Source: JAFARZ01 sp035651595 (GTDB taxonomy: Bacteria > Actinomycetota > Actinomycetes > Streptosporangiales > Streptosporangiaceae). From it: a stretch of 26,676 nucleotides of DNA. The stretch is taken from contig DASRFJ010000208.1 of NCBI GenBank assembly GCA_035651595.1, positions 1 to 26,676 on the forward strand. The letters run 5' to 3'. This document shows, piece by piece, positions 13,932 through 22,726 of the stretch; within the stretch, counting starts at the first letter, position 1; every line of letters starts with the position of its first letter. The notes beneath the pieces are model-generated. The model was not told the origin of the DNA and made no database searches. It saw only the letters and a program-made list of their open reading frames with translations. The position numbers were made by a program, and so were the translations under genes.

Positions 13932-16900
13932 CTGGTTCCCCCTCGGCTGCCGGTTCAGATTCCCAGGGCGGCTCTCCGCCCGCGTCGCGCTGCGACCGCC
14001 CCTCCTGCAAGCCGCGCTGCAGCGCCGACATCGTGGCCCGGATCTCAGCAGGTGAGGGCCCTTCCGCCGGTTCCGCGCCGGGCGGCGCGGAACCGCCGGT
14101 GCTCGGACGGCCGACCCTGGTCGTCGGCTCCCCGCGCAGTTGCGGCGCGATGCTCGCCTGCTTGACGCGGCGCGGCAGTCCCTTGAAGTCGTCCGGCTCG
14201 GCGTTACCGTTGCCACCGAAGCCGTCGTCATCCGGCGGCAGCTCGGGCACTACCGGAAGCGAGCCGCTCTCCAGCGGCAGCTCCCACGGCGGCCGGGAGA
14301 CCTTGCCGGCGCTCGTGCCTGGCCCAGCCGGTGCCGGGGGTGCCGGCGCGGCCGGCGGCTCGGCCGGCCAGCCGGAGAAGGCCGTGGACTGGCCCGTCCC
14401 GTACGGCGTGGTCGTGGCGCCGAACGGCGACCCGGTGCCCGGGAAGCCGGACCCGGCTAGCGAAGCCGGCGGTGCGGGCGGCGCCGGCGCCGGGCTGGCC
14501 TGCGGATCGTCGTCGCGGTGCGGCGTGAACATGTTGAAGGACGGGATGCCGGCCCCGGGCGAGCGCCCGCCGCCGGACCGGCCGCGGGTCCGGCGCGGGA
14601 GGTCACCGTCTTCGGCGCCGCTTCCCGCATCCGCGAGGCCGCTCGGGCCGTCGGCCGCAATGGCCGGGTCGAAGCCCGCTCCGAGTCCGGAGCCGTCCCC
14701 CGCGGGGAACCCGTCGGCGCCGTGCCCGTTGCCGTTCGCGGTTCCGCCGTTGGTGCCAGGCTGGCCCGTGTGCTGGCCGCCGCGCGTCAGGCCGTCGGGG
14801 AAGCTGCCCGTCCGGCGCATCGCGCCGGAGATCCGCGGACCGCCGGTGATCTGTGTCCCTCGATCGGTTGGCTGGTCGAACGGCCAGTCCTGATCGAACT
14901 GAGCGGCCTCGTCGGACGGGAGGCCGGCGGACCCTTGGTGGAACTGGCCGGTACCGAGCGCCGCTGCGGGGAAGCCATTGCCGTTCGGCCCGGTGGCGCC
15001 GCCGGTGAGCCCGGCCAGGGCCGCGTCGGCGCCGGTGATCGCCACCGGCTCGCCGGGCAGGCTGGCGCGGAAGGCTTCCTCGGCCACCACCAGGTGCCGC
15101 GGGATCAGCACGACGGCCTCGGTGCCGCCGTACGGCGAGGCCTTGAGCGTGACCCGGATGCCGTGCCGCCTGGCCAGCTGGCTGACCACGAACAGGCCGA
15201 GCTGCTCGCTGTCCGACGGGTTGAACTCGGGCGGGTTGATCAGCCGCTCGTTCAGCTCGGCCAGCCGCTGCTCGCTCATGCCCAGGCCGCGGTCTTCCAC
15301 CTCGATGGCGAAGCCGTTCGCGACCGTCTCGCCGGAGACCCGGACCGAGGTGTACGGCGGGGACAGCGTGGTGGCGTTCTCGACCAGCTCGGCGAGCAGG
15401 TGAATCACGTCGGCGACGGCCGAGCCGGACAGGGCCGCCTGGCTGCGCGTGGCGACAGAAACCCGCGCGTAGTCCTCCACCTCGGCGATCGCCCCGCGCA
15501 TGACGTCGACCATGCGGACCGGGGATGACCAGGAGCGGCCGGCCGGCGCACCGGCCAGAATGACCAGGCCCTCGGCGTGCCGGCGCATGCGGGTGGTGAG
15601 GTGGTCGAGGCGGAACAGGTCGTCGAGCGCCTCGGGATCGGACGCGCGGCGCTCCATCTGGTCGAGCAGCGTCAGCTGGCGGTGCAACAGCGACTGGCTT
15701 CGCCGCGCCAGGCTGCGGAACACGTCGTTGAGGCCACGGCGCAGTCGCGCCTCTTCCACCGCGGACCGGATGGCGGTCTGCCGGACCAGGTCGAACGCCT
15801 GGCCGACCCGCCCGATCTCGTCTCCGCCGACCCGTAGCGGCGGCGCCTCGGCCGCCACGTCCACGTCGTCGCCGCGGCGCAGCCTGCCCACCACGTCGGG
15901 CAGTTTGTTCTCGGCCAGCTCGAGCGCGTTCGTCTCGAGGCCGCGCAGCCTGCGGATGATGCCGCGGCCGACCAGGGTGGTCATGATGATCGTCAGCAGC
16001 AGGCCCGCCAGGGCGATGCCGCTGGTGTAGGCCACGCGCACCCACGCCGCGTGGGTGATCCGGTGGTCCACGGCGAGCTGGGCCGCCACGTCGCTGACGC
16101 CCGCGTTGAAGTTGGCGGTCAGCAACTGGTCAGTCAGCTGCTTCCAGTTCGCTGGGCTGATGTGCAGCTGGCCGATGGGCACGCCGCCGGCGACCGCACC
16201 CTCGATCCGGGTCAGCTCCTGAACCAGCGGAGCCGTTCCCTTCAGCCCCGCGTTGTACACGGCCAGGTTGTACGGGTCGAAGAGCGACTGGTAATCGACC
16301 GTGTCGCCTTGCCGGGTCGACGCCATCTCCGCGAACGCGGCGCGATCCGCCTGGGAGGCCTTGTTGGCGGCCAGCATCCCGGCCAGCAGAGCGTCCTCCT
16401 CGGAGATCGCCTCGTGGGCCGAAACCGTCGCGATCAGGGCGAGCGCCTGGCTGGCGGCGGTGGGGTCGGCGACGGTGGCGGCCTCCGCGAGGAAGAGCTT
16501 CGGCCCGTTCTGAATGCCCAGGCTGTACGCGCCGATGGCGTCAAGCGCCGTCATCGGCTGGCCGGCTGCGATCAGCCTCGCCTCCACGCCCTTCCGCAGG
16601 TCAGGCAGCTGGCTGATGCCGCCGAGGACGGCGTTGATGGCCGCGCGGATGCCGGGGGTCTCGGAGCTCTTGGTCGCATCGGAGTTCATCGCGGCGGCGA
16701 AAGCGGGCTCGTGCGCGTTGGTCGTGTTGATGGCCGACACATATGCCGCCAGGTTGGCCTGCGTGGGTTCGAACAGGTACACGGCCGCGGCCCGGCGTTC
16801 CGCCTGCAGGTAATTGGTGAAAACCGCGGCGGGCACCGCGGTCGCGTTGAAAAGGTTGGGCGCGCGATCCAGGTTGATGGCGTTGTGTACGGACGTGGTG

Positions 16901-16992
16901 ACCACGTACGAGAGCAGGCCGATCATGGTGACGAGCGGAATCGCCACCAGGAAGTAGATGCGGAGCCTAATGGACCGACGGCGCGATCCCAT
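13921..16992 (-). CDS. cvnA: Nitrate/sulfur-sensing-type (NIT) histidine-kinase-like protein CvnA
   Basis: A 1023 aa membrane sensor. TM1 lies at about residues 10-32, the extracytoplasmic NIT-type helical sensor at about 50-280, TM2 at about 320-342 and HAMP at 345-410. A helical dimerisation region includes RRSQSLLHRQ (430-439). The GHKL ATPase has ELVENA (535-540), EDRGLGMS (566-573) and GLFVVSQLARRHG (599-611). From about 640 to the end it is a Pro/Gly/Ala-rich, probably disordered tail with short conserved-looking patches. CvnA heads the conservon signalling complex. ATG 16992 gives the standard MGSRRRS basic N-terminus, with GTGGGGGT before it; TTG at 17025 is an alternative 11 codons upstream. 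No classical phospho-acceptor H-box is obvious. Confidence 0.94.
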   Translation of the reverse strand: MGSRRRSIRLRIYFLVAIPLVTMIGLLSYVVTTSVHNAINLDRAPNLFNATAVPAAVFTNYLQAERRAAAVYLFEPTQANLAAYVSAINTTNAHEPAFAAAMNSDATKSSETPGIRAAINAVLGGISQLPDLRKGVEARLIAAGQPMTALDAIGAYSLGIQNGPKLFLAEAATVADPTAASQALALIATVSAHEAISEEDALLAGMLAANKASQADRAAFAEMASTRQGDTVDYQSLFDPYNLAVYNAGLKGTAPLVQELTRIEGAVAGGVPIGQLHISPANWKQLTDQLLTANFNAGVSDVAAQLAVDHRITHAAWVRVAYTSGIALAGLLLTIIMTTLVGRGIIRRLRGLETNALELAENKLPDVVGRLRRGDDVDVAAEAPPLRVGGDEIGRVGQAFDLVRQTAIRSAVEEARLRRGLNDVFRSLARRSQSLLHRQLTLLDQMERRASDPEALDDLFRLDHLTTRMRRHAEGLVILAGAPAGRSWSSPVRMVDVMRGAIAEVEDYARVSVATRSQAALSGSAVADVIHLLAELVENATTLSPPYTSVRVSGETVANGFAIEVEDRGLGMSEQRLAELNERLINPPEFNPSDSEQLGLFVVSQLARRHGIRVTLKASPYGGTEAVVLIPRHLVVAEEAFRASLPGEPVAITGADAALAGLTGGATGPNGNGFPAAALGTGQFHQGSAGLPSDEAAQFDQDWPFDQPTDRGTQITGGPRISGAMRRTGSFPDGLTRGGQHTGQPGTNGGTANGNGHGADGFPAGDGSGLGAGFDPAIAADGPSGLADAGSGAEDGDLPRRTRGRSGGGRSPGAGIPSFNMFTPHRDDDPQASPAPAPPAPPASLAGSGFPGTGSPFGATTTPYGTGQSTAFSGWPAEPPAAPAPPAPAGPGTSAGKVSRPPWELPLESGSLPVVPELPPDDDGFGGNGNAEPDDFKGLPRRVKQASIAPQLRGEPTTRVGRPSTGGSAPPGAEPAEGPSPAEIRATMSALQRGLQEGRSQRDAGGEPPWESEPAAEGEPDGA

Positions 16993-17150
16993 GGCACCCC
17001 CACTGTTACGGTGCGTCGCATGCAAGCCTCTCCCCCGTACACATGCGACTAACGGGCAAGGGGGCCAGAATAGCCCATAAAGGGCATCGTCCGAGGCTGA
17101 AGCAGCATATATGTGTGGATATACCGGTGTGGCCCATTTGGTCGTTAAAC

Positions 17151-17169
17151 GCTACTACTTGGTAGTAGC
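17151..17169. promoter_or_regulatory. Dyad GCTACTAC-TTG-GTAGTAGC between cvnA and pcrA
   Basis: The 8-bp perfect arms, separated by three bases, sit in the 285-base divergent region between cvnA and pcrA. About 45 bases to the left is CATATATG (17106-17113) in an AT-rich stretch that could be promoter for cvnA. The short spacing suits an operator for a dimeric repressor better than a terminator. Confidence 0.45.
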
Positions 17170-17265
17170 TGTGACTCAGGGTGATCATGAGGCAGGATGG
17201 ACCAAGGCTGAGCGGTCCGGCTCCGCGGCCGGCGCCGGGTCCGCCGGAATGTCGGTGGCACCGCC

Positions 17266-17271
17266 TACCCT
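17266..17271 (+). promoter_or_regulatory. Putative -10 element for leaderless pcrA
   Basis: TACCCT ends six bases before the GTG start of pcrA, the spacing expected when transcription begins at the start codon. No ribosome binding site is seen upstream of that GTG. Leaderless mRNAs are common in actinomycetes. The -35 box is not convincing. Confidence 0.4.
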
Positions 17272-17277
17272 AGTTGG

Positions 17278-19518
17278 GTGAACGCCTTCGCGATCGATGC
17301 CCTCCTGGATGGGCTCAATCCCCAGCAGCGCGCCGCCGTGGTACACGAGGGCAGCCCGTTGCTCATCGTGGCCGGCGCGGGTTCGGGCAAGACCCGGGTG
17401 CTCACCCACCGGATCGCCTACCTGCTCGCCGCCAGGGACGTCGCGCCGCGGGAGATCCTGGCGATCACGTTCACCAACAAGGCGGCCGGCGAGATGGCCA
17501 CTCGCGTCGCCGCCCTGGTCGGGCCGCAGGCGCGCAGCATGTGGGTGATGACTTTCCACTCGGCCTGCGTGCGGATCCTGCGGCGCGAGGCCAAGCGGTT
17601 CGGCTACCCGAGCTCGTTCTCGATCTACGACCAGGGCGATTCGCAGCGGCTCATGGCCTTGGTCTGCCGCGAGCTGGAGCTGGACGCCAAGCAATACCCG
17701 CCCAAGGCGGTGGCGGCCCAGGTCTCCGACCTGAAGAACGACCTGATCGATCACGAGACGTTCACCAGCCGCGCCCAGGGCGCCAGGGAGAAGGCGCTGG
17801 CCGAGGCGTACAGCGAGTATCAGCGACGGCTGCTGGCGGCCGGCGCGATGGACTTCGACGACCTCATCATGGTGACCGTCAACCTGTTCCAGGCGATGCC
17901 CGAGGTCGCCGAGCAGTACCGGCGGCGGTTCCGCCACGTGCTGGTGGACGAGTACCAGGACACCAACCACGCCCAGTACATCCTGGTGCGCGAGCTGGTG
18001 ACCGGCAGCGGCCCCAGCCCGGAGAACCCGCTCACTCCGTCCGAGTTGTGCGTGGTGGGCGATGCCGACCAGTCGATCTACGCGTTCCGCGGCGCGACGA
18101 TCAGGAACATCGTGGAGTTCGAGGAGGACTACCCGGACGCCACCGTCATCCTCCTCGAGCAGAACTACCGGTCCACCCAGAACATCCTGGCCGCGGCGAA
18201 TGCCGTGGTGTCGCGCAACCGGGGCCGCAAGCCGAAGAACCTGTGGTCCGACCAGGGCGACGGGCCGCCGATCGTGGGGTACGTCGCGGACAACGAGCAC
18301 GACGAGGCGGCGTTCGTGGCCCAGGAGGTGGACCGGCTGGCCGACGCGGGTGACGCGACCCCGGGCCAGGTCGCCGTCTTCTACCGGACCAACGCGCAGT
18401 CCCGGATCTTCGAGGAAATCTTCATCCGGGTCGGCCTGCCGTACCGGGTGGTCGGCGGCGTCCGGTTCTACGAGCGCCGCGAGGTCCGCGACCTGCTCGC
18501 CTACCTGCGGCTGGTGGCCAACCCGGCCGACGAGGTGTCGCTGCGCCGGGTGCTCAACGTGCCCAAGCGCGGCATCGGCGACCGCGCCGAGGAATACGTG
18601 GCCGCGTTCGCCCAGCGCGAGCGGATCACGTTCGCCGAGGCGATCACCCGCCCGGCCGATGTGCCGGGTATGGCAGCCAGGTCCGCGAACGCCATCGAGG
18701 GGTTCAACGAGCTGATCGACGGCCTGCGGGAACTGGCCGAACAGGCGCCGGTGGCCGAGCTGGCGGAGCAGATCCTGATCCGCACCGGGTATGTGGAGGC
18801 GCTGGAAAACTCCTCGGACCTCCAGGACAAGAGCCGGATCGAGAACGTACAGGAAATGGTCAACGTGGCCCGCGAGTTCGACGGGTCACGCGACGACGGG
18901 ACGCTGGCCGAGTTTCTCGAGCAGGTCTCCCTGGTGGCCGATGCCGACGAGATACCCGAGGGGGCGGAGCACGGCGGCATGGTCACGCTGATGACCCTGC
19001 ACACCGCCAAGGGCCTGGAGTTCCCCGTGGTGTTCCTCACCGGCCTGGAAGAAGAGGTGTTCCCGCACCAGCGCTCCCTCGCCTCCATGGATGCCAAGGA
19101 GCTGGAGGAGGAGCGCCGCCTGGCCTACGTCGGCATCACCAGGGCCGAGCAGCGGCTGTACGTGACCCGCGCCTACCGGCGGATCTGGTGGGGGCGCCCG
19201 GCCCAGCACAAGCCGTCCCGGTTCCTCGAGGAGATACCGGCCGGCCTCATCGAGTGGCGCCGGGACGCGGCCGCGGCGATGTCGGCGTTCCGGCCGGCCC
19301 AGGAGCAGCTATCGCAGCGGCCGGGCGTCCGCTCGCCGGGGAACCGGGCCGTTCCGTCGCTGCGCCCAGGAGACCTGGTCAACCACGACAAGTACGGGCT
19401 GGGCACGGTGGTGTCCACCGACGGCTTCGGCACCGACGCGGAGGCCAAGGTCGACTTCGGCGACGGCTACGGGGTCAAGCACCTGGTGCTCGCCTACGCC
19501 CCGCTGGAGAAGCTGTAA
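17278..19518 (+). CDS. pcrA: ATP-dependent DNA helicase PcrA (UvrD family)
   Basis: A 746 aa superfamily 1A 3'-5' helicase for repair and clearing of replication/transcription conflicts. Motifs: Walker A AGAGSGKT (32-39), motif Ia AITFTNKAA, motif II VDEYQDTN (223-230), motif III GDADQSIYAFRGA (261-273), motif IV EQNYRST, motif V TLHTAKGLEFPVVFLTGLEE, motif VI EERRLAYVGITRAEQRLY. The last 50 residues (GDLVNHDKYGLGTVVSTDGFG onward) are the Tudor-like domain that binds RNA polymerase in PcrA. It starts with GTG at 17278, probably leaderless. It stands first in a pcrA to sucCD block like that in Streptomyces. Just past its stop codon is a microsatellite. Confidence 0.97.
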   Translation: MNAFAIDALLDGLNPQQRAAVVHEGSPLLIVAGAGSGKTRVLTHRIAYLLAARDVAPREILAITFTNKAAGEMATRVAALVGPQARSMWVMTFHSACVRILRREAKRFGYPSSFSIYDQGDSQRLMALVCRELELDAKQYPPKAVAAQVSDLKNDLIDHETFTSRAQGAREKALAEAYSEYQRRLLAAGAMDFDDLIMVTVNLFQAMPEVAEQYRRRFRHVLVDEYQDTNHAQYILVRELVTGSGPSPENPLTPSELCVVGDADQSIYAFRGATIRNIVEFEEDYPDATVILLEQNYRSTQNILAAANAVVSRNRGRKPKNLWSDQGDGPPIVGYVADNEHDEAAFVAQEVDRLADAGDATPGQVAVFYRTNAQSRIFEEIFIRVGLPYRVVGGVRFYERREVRDLLAYLRLVANPADEVSLRRVLNVPKRGIGDRAEEYVAAFAQRERITFAEAITRPADVPGMAARSANAIEGFNELIDGLRELAEQAPVAELAEQILIRTGYVEALENSSDLQDKSRIENVQEMVNVAREFDGSRDDGTLAEFLEQVSLVADADEIPEGAEHGGMVTLMTLHTAKGLEFPVVFLTGLEEEVFPHQRSLASMDAKELEEERRLAYVGITRAEQRLYVTRAYRRIWWGRPAQHKPSRFLEEIPAGLIEWRRDAAAAMSAFRPAQEQLSQRPGVRSPGNRAVPSLRPGDLVNHDKYGLGTVVSTDGFGTDAEAKVDFGDGYGVKHLVLAYAPLEKL

Positions 19519-19519
19519 C

Positions 19520-19558
<39 letters not shown>

Positions 19559-19616
19559 CGGCGGGGCCGTGGCAGTGGCCGTCGCCGTGAGCCCTGCCCG
19601 CCAGCGGACGACCCGG

Positions 19617-19699
19617 AACGTGGAAGATTACCCCCTCGTGGTAAATAGACCCTCGTAAACGGGGGTCGCGCCACCACAAAGGGGAAATCGTCCACGTTA
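19617..19699 (+). repeat. 83-bp structured interspersed repeat, copy 2
   Basis: Same length as copy 1, 68 of 83 bases identical. Its outer arms are longer (AACGTGG at 19617-19623, CCACGTT at 19692-19698). The middle stem pairs CCCC (19631-19634) with GGGG (19681-19684) and GTGG (19638-19641) with CCAC (19674-19677). The inner stem GACCCT (19648-19653) pairs with GGGGTC (19662-19667). The loop CGTAAAC matches CGTGAAC of copy 1. It lies 98 bases past pcrA, again between convergent genes. Confidence 0.8.
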
Positions 19700-19806
19700 A
19701 TGCAGGGGACCGATGCCACACTTCCCCCGCCCGGCACATGGTCCACGCCAGCCCCGGCTGTCACCGGCCGACGGTACGCGGCCGACCCGGAATTTGCACC
19801 TTTAAC

Positions 19807-20952
19807 TTAGGGTTGCCCGCGTTGCGGCGGATATGGCCCGCTGCCCTGCTGCCCCGGCCTTGGCGGGTGCGGGTAGGGACCCGGCCCCTGCGGCCGGGGG
19901 TAGGGGCCCGTGCCCTGGGGCTGCGGCTGAGGCGGCGACTGGGGTTGCGGCTGGGGTTTCGGCTGGGGCGCGGGGGAGGGGTGGGGCTGGGGATACCCGC
20001 CAGACCCAGACCCAGGCCCAGGTCCCGAACCAGATCCCGGCGCCTGCGGGTACCCGCCTGATCCCGGTGGCTGGCGCCGGGCCCCGGCGGCGCGCCCGTC
20101 CATCGGGCCGGTCGGGGCAAGGCCGACCTGGCCCATCGGGCGGGTGAGCCCGTCCACGTCGTTCTGGCCCGGCGGGAGCCGGTCCTTGACCAGCGGGCGC
20201 GGGCCGCGCGGACGCGGCCCCGGCTGGCCAGCCCGCCCAGTCCGCCCAGCCCGAACAGACCGCTCAGTCCGCGGCCTGGTGCGGAAGTCGAGGAACAGCC
20301 GAATGCCAGTGATCACTATGGCCACGATCGTCGCGAACGTCATCGCGGTGAAGCCGCTGGAGATCCACTTGCCGCCGTGGATGATCAGCCCGATCTTGGA
20401 GGTGTCCACGGACCTGTCGTTGATCGCGCCGGCGATGACCGCGGTCGGCACGTAGCAGAACACCGGCACCGGGATGATCAGGCGGGCCGAACGGGTCCGC
20501 ACGGCGAGCCCCGCAACGATCGTGCCGAGGACGAGCAGGACGCCGAGCACGGTGCCTGGATCTCGGCGTAGGACAACCGTAATAACCGCGCCCAGCAGGG
20601 CGCTGCCGGCCACGATGCCGATCCCGGCCGAACCCGGGAGCGTGCCCAGCCAGCCCAGGACTCCCTGGCGCCTGGCCGCGCGCCCGCGCATGCTCCCCCT
20701 GTCCGGCGGCGGCCCGCCGGACGCCTGTCCGCGCCGCCCGCGCGCCTCTGGCGGGGCCTGCATCCTGCGGGTATGTGCCCGGGGATCGCCGTCGTCAACC
20801 CACATTTCACGGGTCTGGGCGTCCCGTCCCGCGTCCCGCCGACGGGTCCGCTCACCATGCTGACGCGCGCCGGAACGCCGATCACGCCCGCGATCGCCTT
20901 GCGTCGGCCGGCGGTTCGGCTGGTCGGCATCGTGCCAATGTGGGTCAGACAT
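19807..20952 (-). CDS. Membrane protein with proline-rich C-terminal tail (DUF6542-like)
   Basis: A 381 aa protein. The first ~95 residues are charged and Arg/Gly-rich. Four hydrophobic segments follow (about 109-127, 135-152, 158-176 and 200-222), then a basic stretch and a Pro/Gly/Gln/Ser-rich tail ending in repeated PGPYPxP and PQPQ words. The short four-helix block resembles actinobacterial DUF6542 proteins; I am not certain. The tail looks disordered and cytoplasmic. The ATG at 20952 has TAACAT about nine bases upstream and no good ribosome site, so it may be leaderless. A later start (MRGRAARR, residue 88) is possible. It is divergent from the LCP gene. Function unknown. Confidence 0.72.
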   Translation of the reverse strand: MSDPHWHDADQPNRRPTQGDRGRDRRSGARQHGERTRRRDAGRDAQTREMWVDDGDPRAHTRRMQAPPEARGRRGQASGGPPPDRGSMRGRAARRQGVLGWLGTLPGSAGIGIVAGSALLGAVITVVLRRDPGTVLGVLLVLGTIVAGLAVRTRSARLIIPVPVFCYVPTAVIAGAINDRSVDTSKIGLIIHGGKWISSGFTAMTFATIVAIVITGIRLFLDFRTRPRTERSVRAGRTGRAGQPGPRPRGPRPLVKDRLPPGQNDVDGLTRPMGQVGLAPTGPMDGRAAGARRQPPGSGGYPQAPGSGSGPGPGSGSGGYPQPHPSPAPQPKPQPQPQSPPQPQPQGTGPYPRPQGPGPYPHPPRPGQQGSGPYPPQRGQP

Positions 20953-21081
20953 GTGTTTCGGATGTTAGCGGTTGCGGGTGGATAACAGGAACGGACAGGT
21001 AACCTTCAACAGATGGTAACGATCGTGACTCGGGGCCGGAGTCATTCGTGACACTACGTTCCAGGGTACGGAGGTAACCGG

Positions 21082-22680
21082 ATGTTCGGCGGACGGACGC
21101 CGGCCGGGGGACCGGCGCCGCTGTGGGGCATCGCCGGCAAGGTCGGGTACGCGGTCTGCTGCGTTATCTCGGCCGTCGTGCTCCTGGTCAGCGGGTGGGC
21201 GCACACGCAATACCAGAAGGTGGCCGCGATCGGGCAGTCCCACGCGATCACCAGCGGCCCGTCCATCGGCGAGATGAACATCCTGCTGATGGGCCTGGAA
21301 AGCCGCACCGACTGGAACGGCAACGTCCTGCCCAACGACATCCTGAACGCGCTGCACGCGGGCAGCAGGAACGGTGTACTCAACGAGGGCGTCGGCGGCA
21401 ACACCACCAACACCCTGATCCTGATCCACATCCCGGCGGGCGGCGGCAAGGCGGTCGGCATCTCGATCCCGCGCGACGACTACGTCACCTACCCGCAGTC
21501 CTTCGACGGCCAGACCCTCCCGTACCCGCAGGCCTACTCCGGCGAGACCGCCGACAAGATCGACAAGGCGTACGGCCTCGCATTGGCGGCCAGGGAGTCC
21601 CAGCTCGAGGCCGCCGGTCACAGCGGCCTGACCAACGCGATCGCGTTCCAGGGCAACGAGGCTGGCCGCGCCGCGGCGGTCGCCACGGTGGCGGCGGTGA
21701 CCGGCGTCCGCATCGACCACTTCGCCGAGATCAACCTCGACGGGTTCTACGAACTGGCCAAGGACCTCGGCGGCGTCGAGGTCTGCCTCAACCACCCGGT
21801 CTGGCCGCCGGAGGCCAACTCCGGGTTCTACGCGAAGAAGGCCGGCTATCAGCACCTGAACGCCAAGCTGGCGCTCGCGTTCGTCCGGCAGCGCGACGGC
21901 CTGACCAACGGTGACCTGGACCGGACCCACCGGCAGCAGGCATTCATCGACTCGGTGCTGCACCAGCTGAAGACGCAGGGCGTGCTCGATGACCTGACAA
22001 AGGTCAACTCGCTGCTGTCCACCGCGAGCCAGTACGTGATCACCGACTCCGGCTGGGACCTGACCGACTTCGCCACCCAGATGCGGACGCTCACCGCCAA
22101 GAACATCGTGTTCAAGACGCTGCCGATCGTCGGCTATCAGATGATCAACGGCCAGGACGACAACGTCATCAACATTCCCCAGGTCCAGCAGTTCGTCCAG
22201 CAGAACTTCACCGCCGTGGACAAGCCGCAGCCCCCGAAGCCAAGCAGCAGCAGCAAGACGACGGCACCGCCCGCCGACCCGGCGAACACCACGGTCGAGG
22301 TATACAACGGCGGCGGCCGCCAGGGTCTGGCCGGGGACGTCTCGAACGCGCTGGTCCAGGCGGGCTACAAGGCCGGCAGCATCGGCAACGCGCAGTCGCG
22401 GACCAGCACCGAGGTGCGGTACGGCGCCGGCTCGCAGGGCAGCGCGGACGCGATCGCCGCGGCGTTCAGCGTGACCGCCAAGGCCAGCGGCACGCTGCCG
22501 GCCGGCACGGTCGAGGTGCTGCTCGGCTCCGATGCGACCAGCGTGCCGACGTTCAGCAGCGGCGGAAGTCCCAGCCCGAGCGCCAGCTCGGCCTCGCCGT
22601 CCGCGTCGGCGACGCAGCCGAGCAACAATGCCGCGGGCGGTGCGGTGAACGCCGTGAACGGCATCCCCTGCGTGAACTAA
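21082..22680 (+). CDS. LytR-CpsA-Psr (LCP) family protein with LytR_C domain
   Basis: A 532 aa cell-envelope protein. One TM segment (about 20-40) places the rest outside. The LCP domain (about 60-290) attaches glycopolymers such as teichoic acid or arabinogalactan-type chains to peptidoglycan from lipid carriers. The pyrophosphate-binding arginines are visible: Arg131 in ISIPRDDYV, and Arg269 and Arg271 in FVRQRDG, with the later DLDRTHRQQAF. Two positions often aspartate in the family differ: Glu73 in GLESR and Asn110 in TTNTLILIHI. A Pro/Ser linker leads to a LytR_C domain (about 403-483), then a Ser/Ala tail. ATG 21082 has GGAGGT at 21070-21075. It is divergent from the proline-rich membrane protein gene. 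Confidence 0.93.
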   Translation: MFGGRTPAGGPAPLWGIAGKVGYAVCCVISAVVLLVSGWAHTQYQKVAAIGQSHAITSGPSIGEMNILLMGLESRTDWNGNVLPNDILNALHAGSRNGVLNEGVGGNTTNTLILIHIPAGGGKAVGISIPRDDYVTYPQSFDGQTLPYPQAYSGETADKIDKAYGLALAARESQLEAAGHSGLTNAIAFQGNEAGRAAAVATVAAVTGVRIDHFAEINLDGFYELAKDLGGVEVCLNHPVWPPEANSGFYAKKAGYQHLNAKLALAFVRQRDGLTNGDLDRTHRQQAFIDSVLHQLKTQGVLDDLTKVNSLLSTASQYVITDSGWDLTDFATQMRTLTAKNIVFKTLPIVGYQMINGQDDNVINIPQVQQFVQQNFTAVDKPQPPKPSSSSKTTAPPADPANTTVEVYNGGGRQGLAGDVSNALVQAGYKAGSIGNAQSRTSTEVRYGAGSQGSADAIAAAFSVTAKASGTLPAGTVEVLLGSDATSVPTFSSGGSPSPSASSASPSASATQPSNNAAGGAVNAVNGIPCVN

Positions 22681-22726
22681 GGGCGGCTAGGCTGGCGGTC
22701 ATACCAGCGATCCTGGGAGGGCGGTC

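Noticed and set aside
13518..14231. 237-codon version of cvnB starting at 14231
   Set aside because: The first 100 codons overlap cvnA and are Arg/Ser-rich shadow; the ribosome site and family start support 13931.
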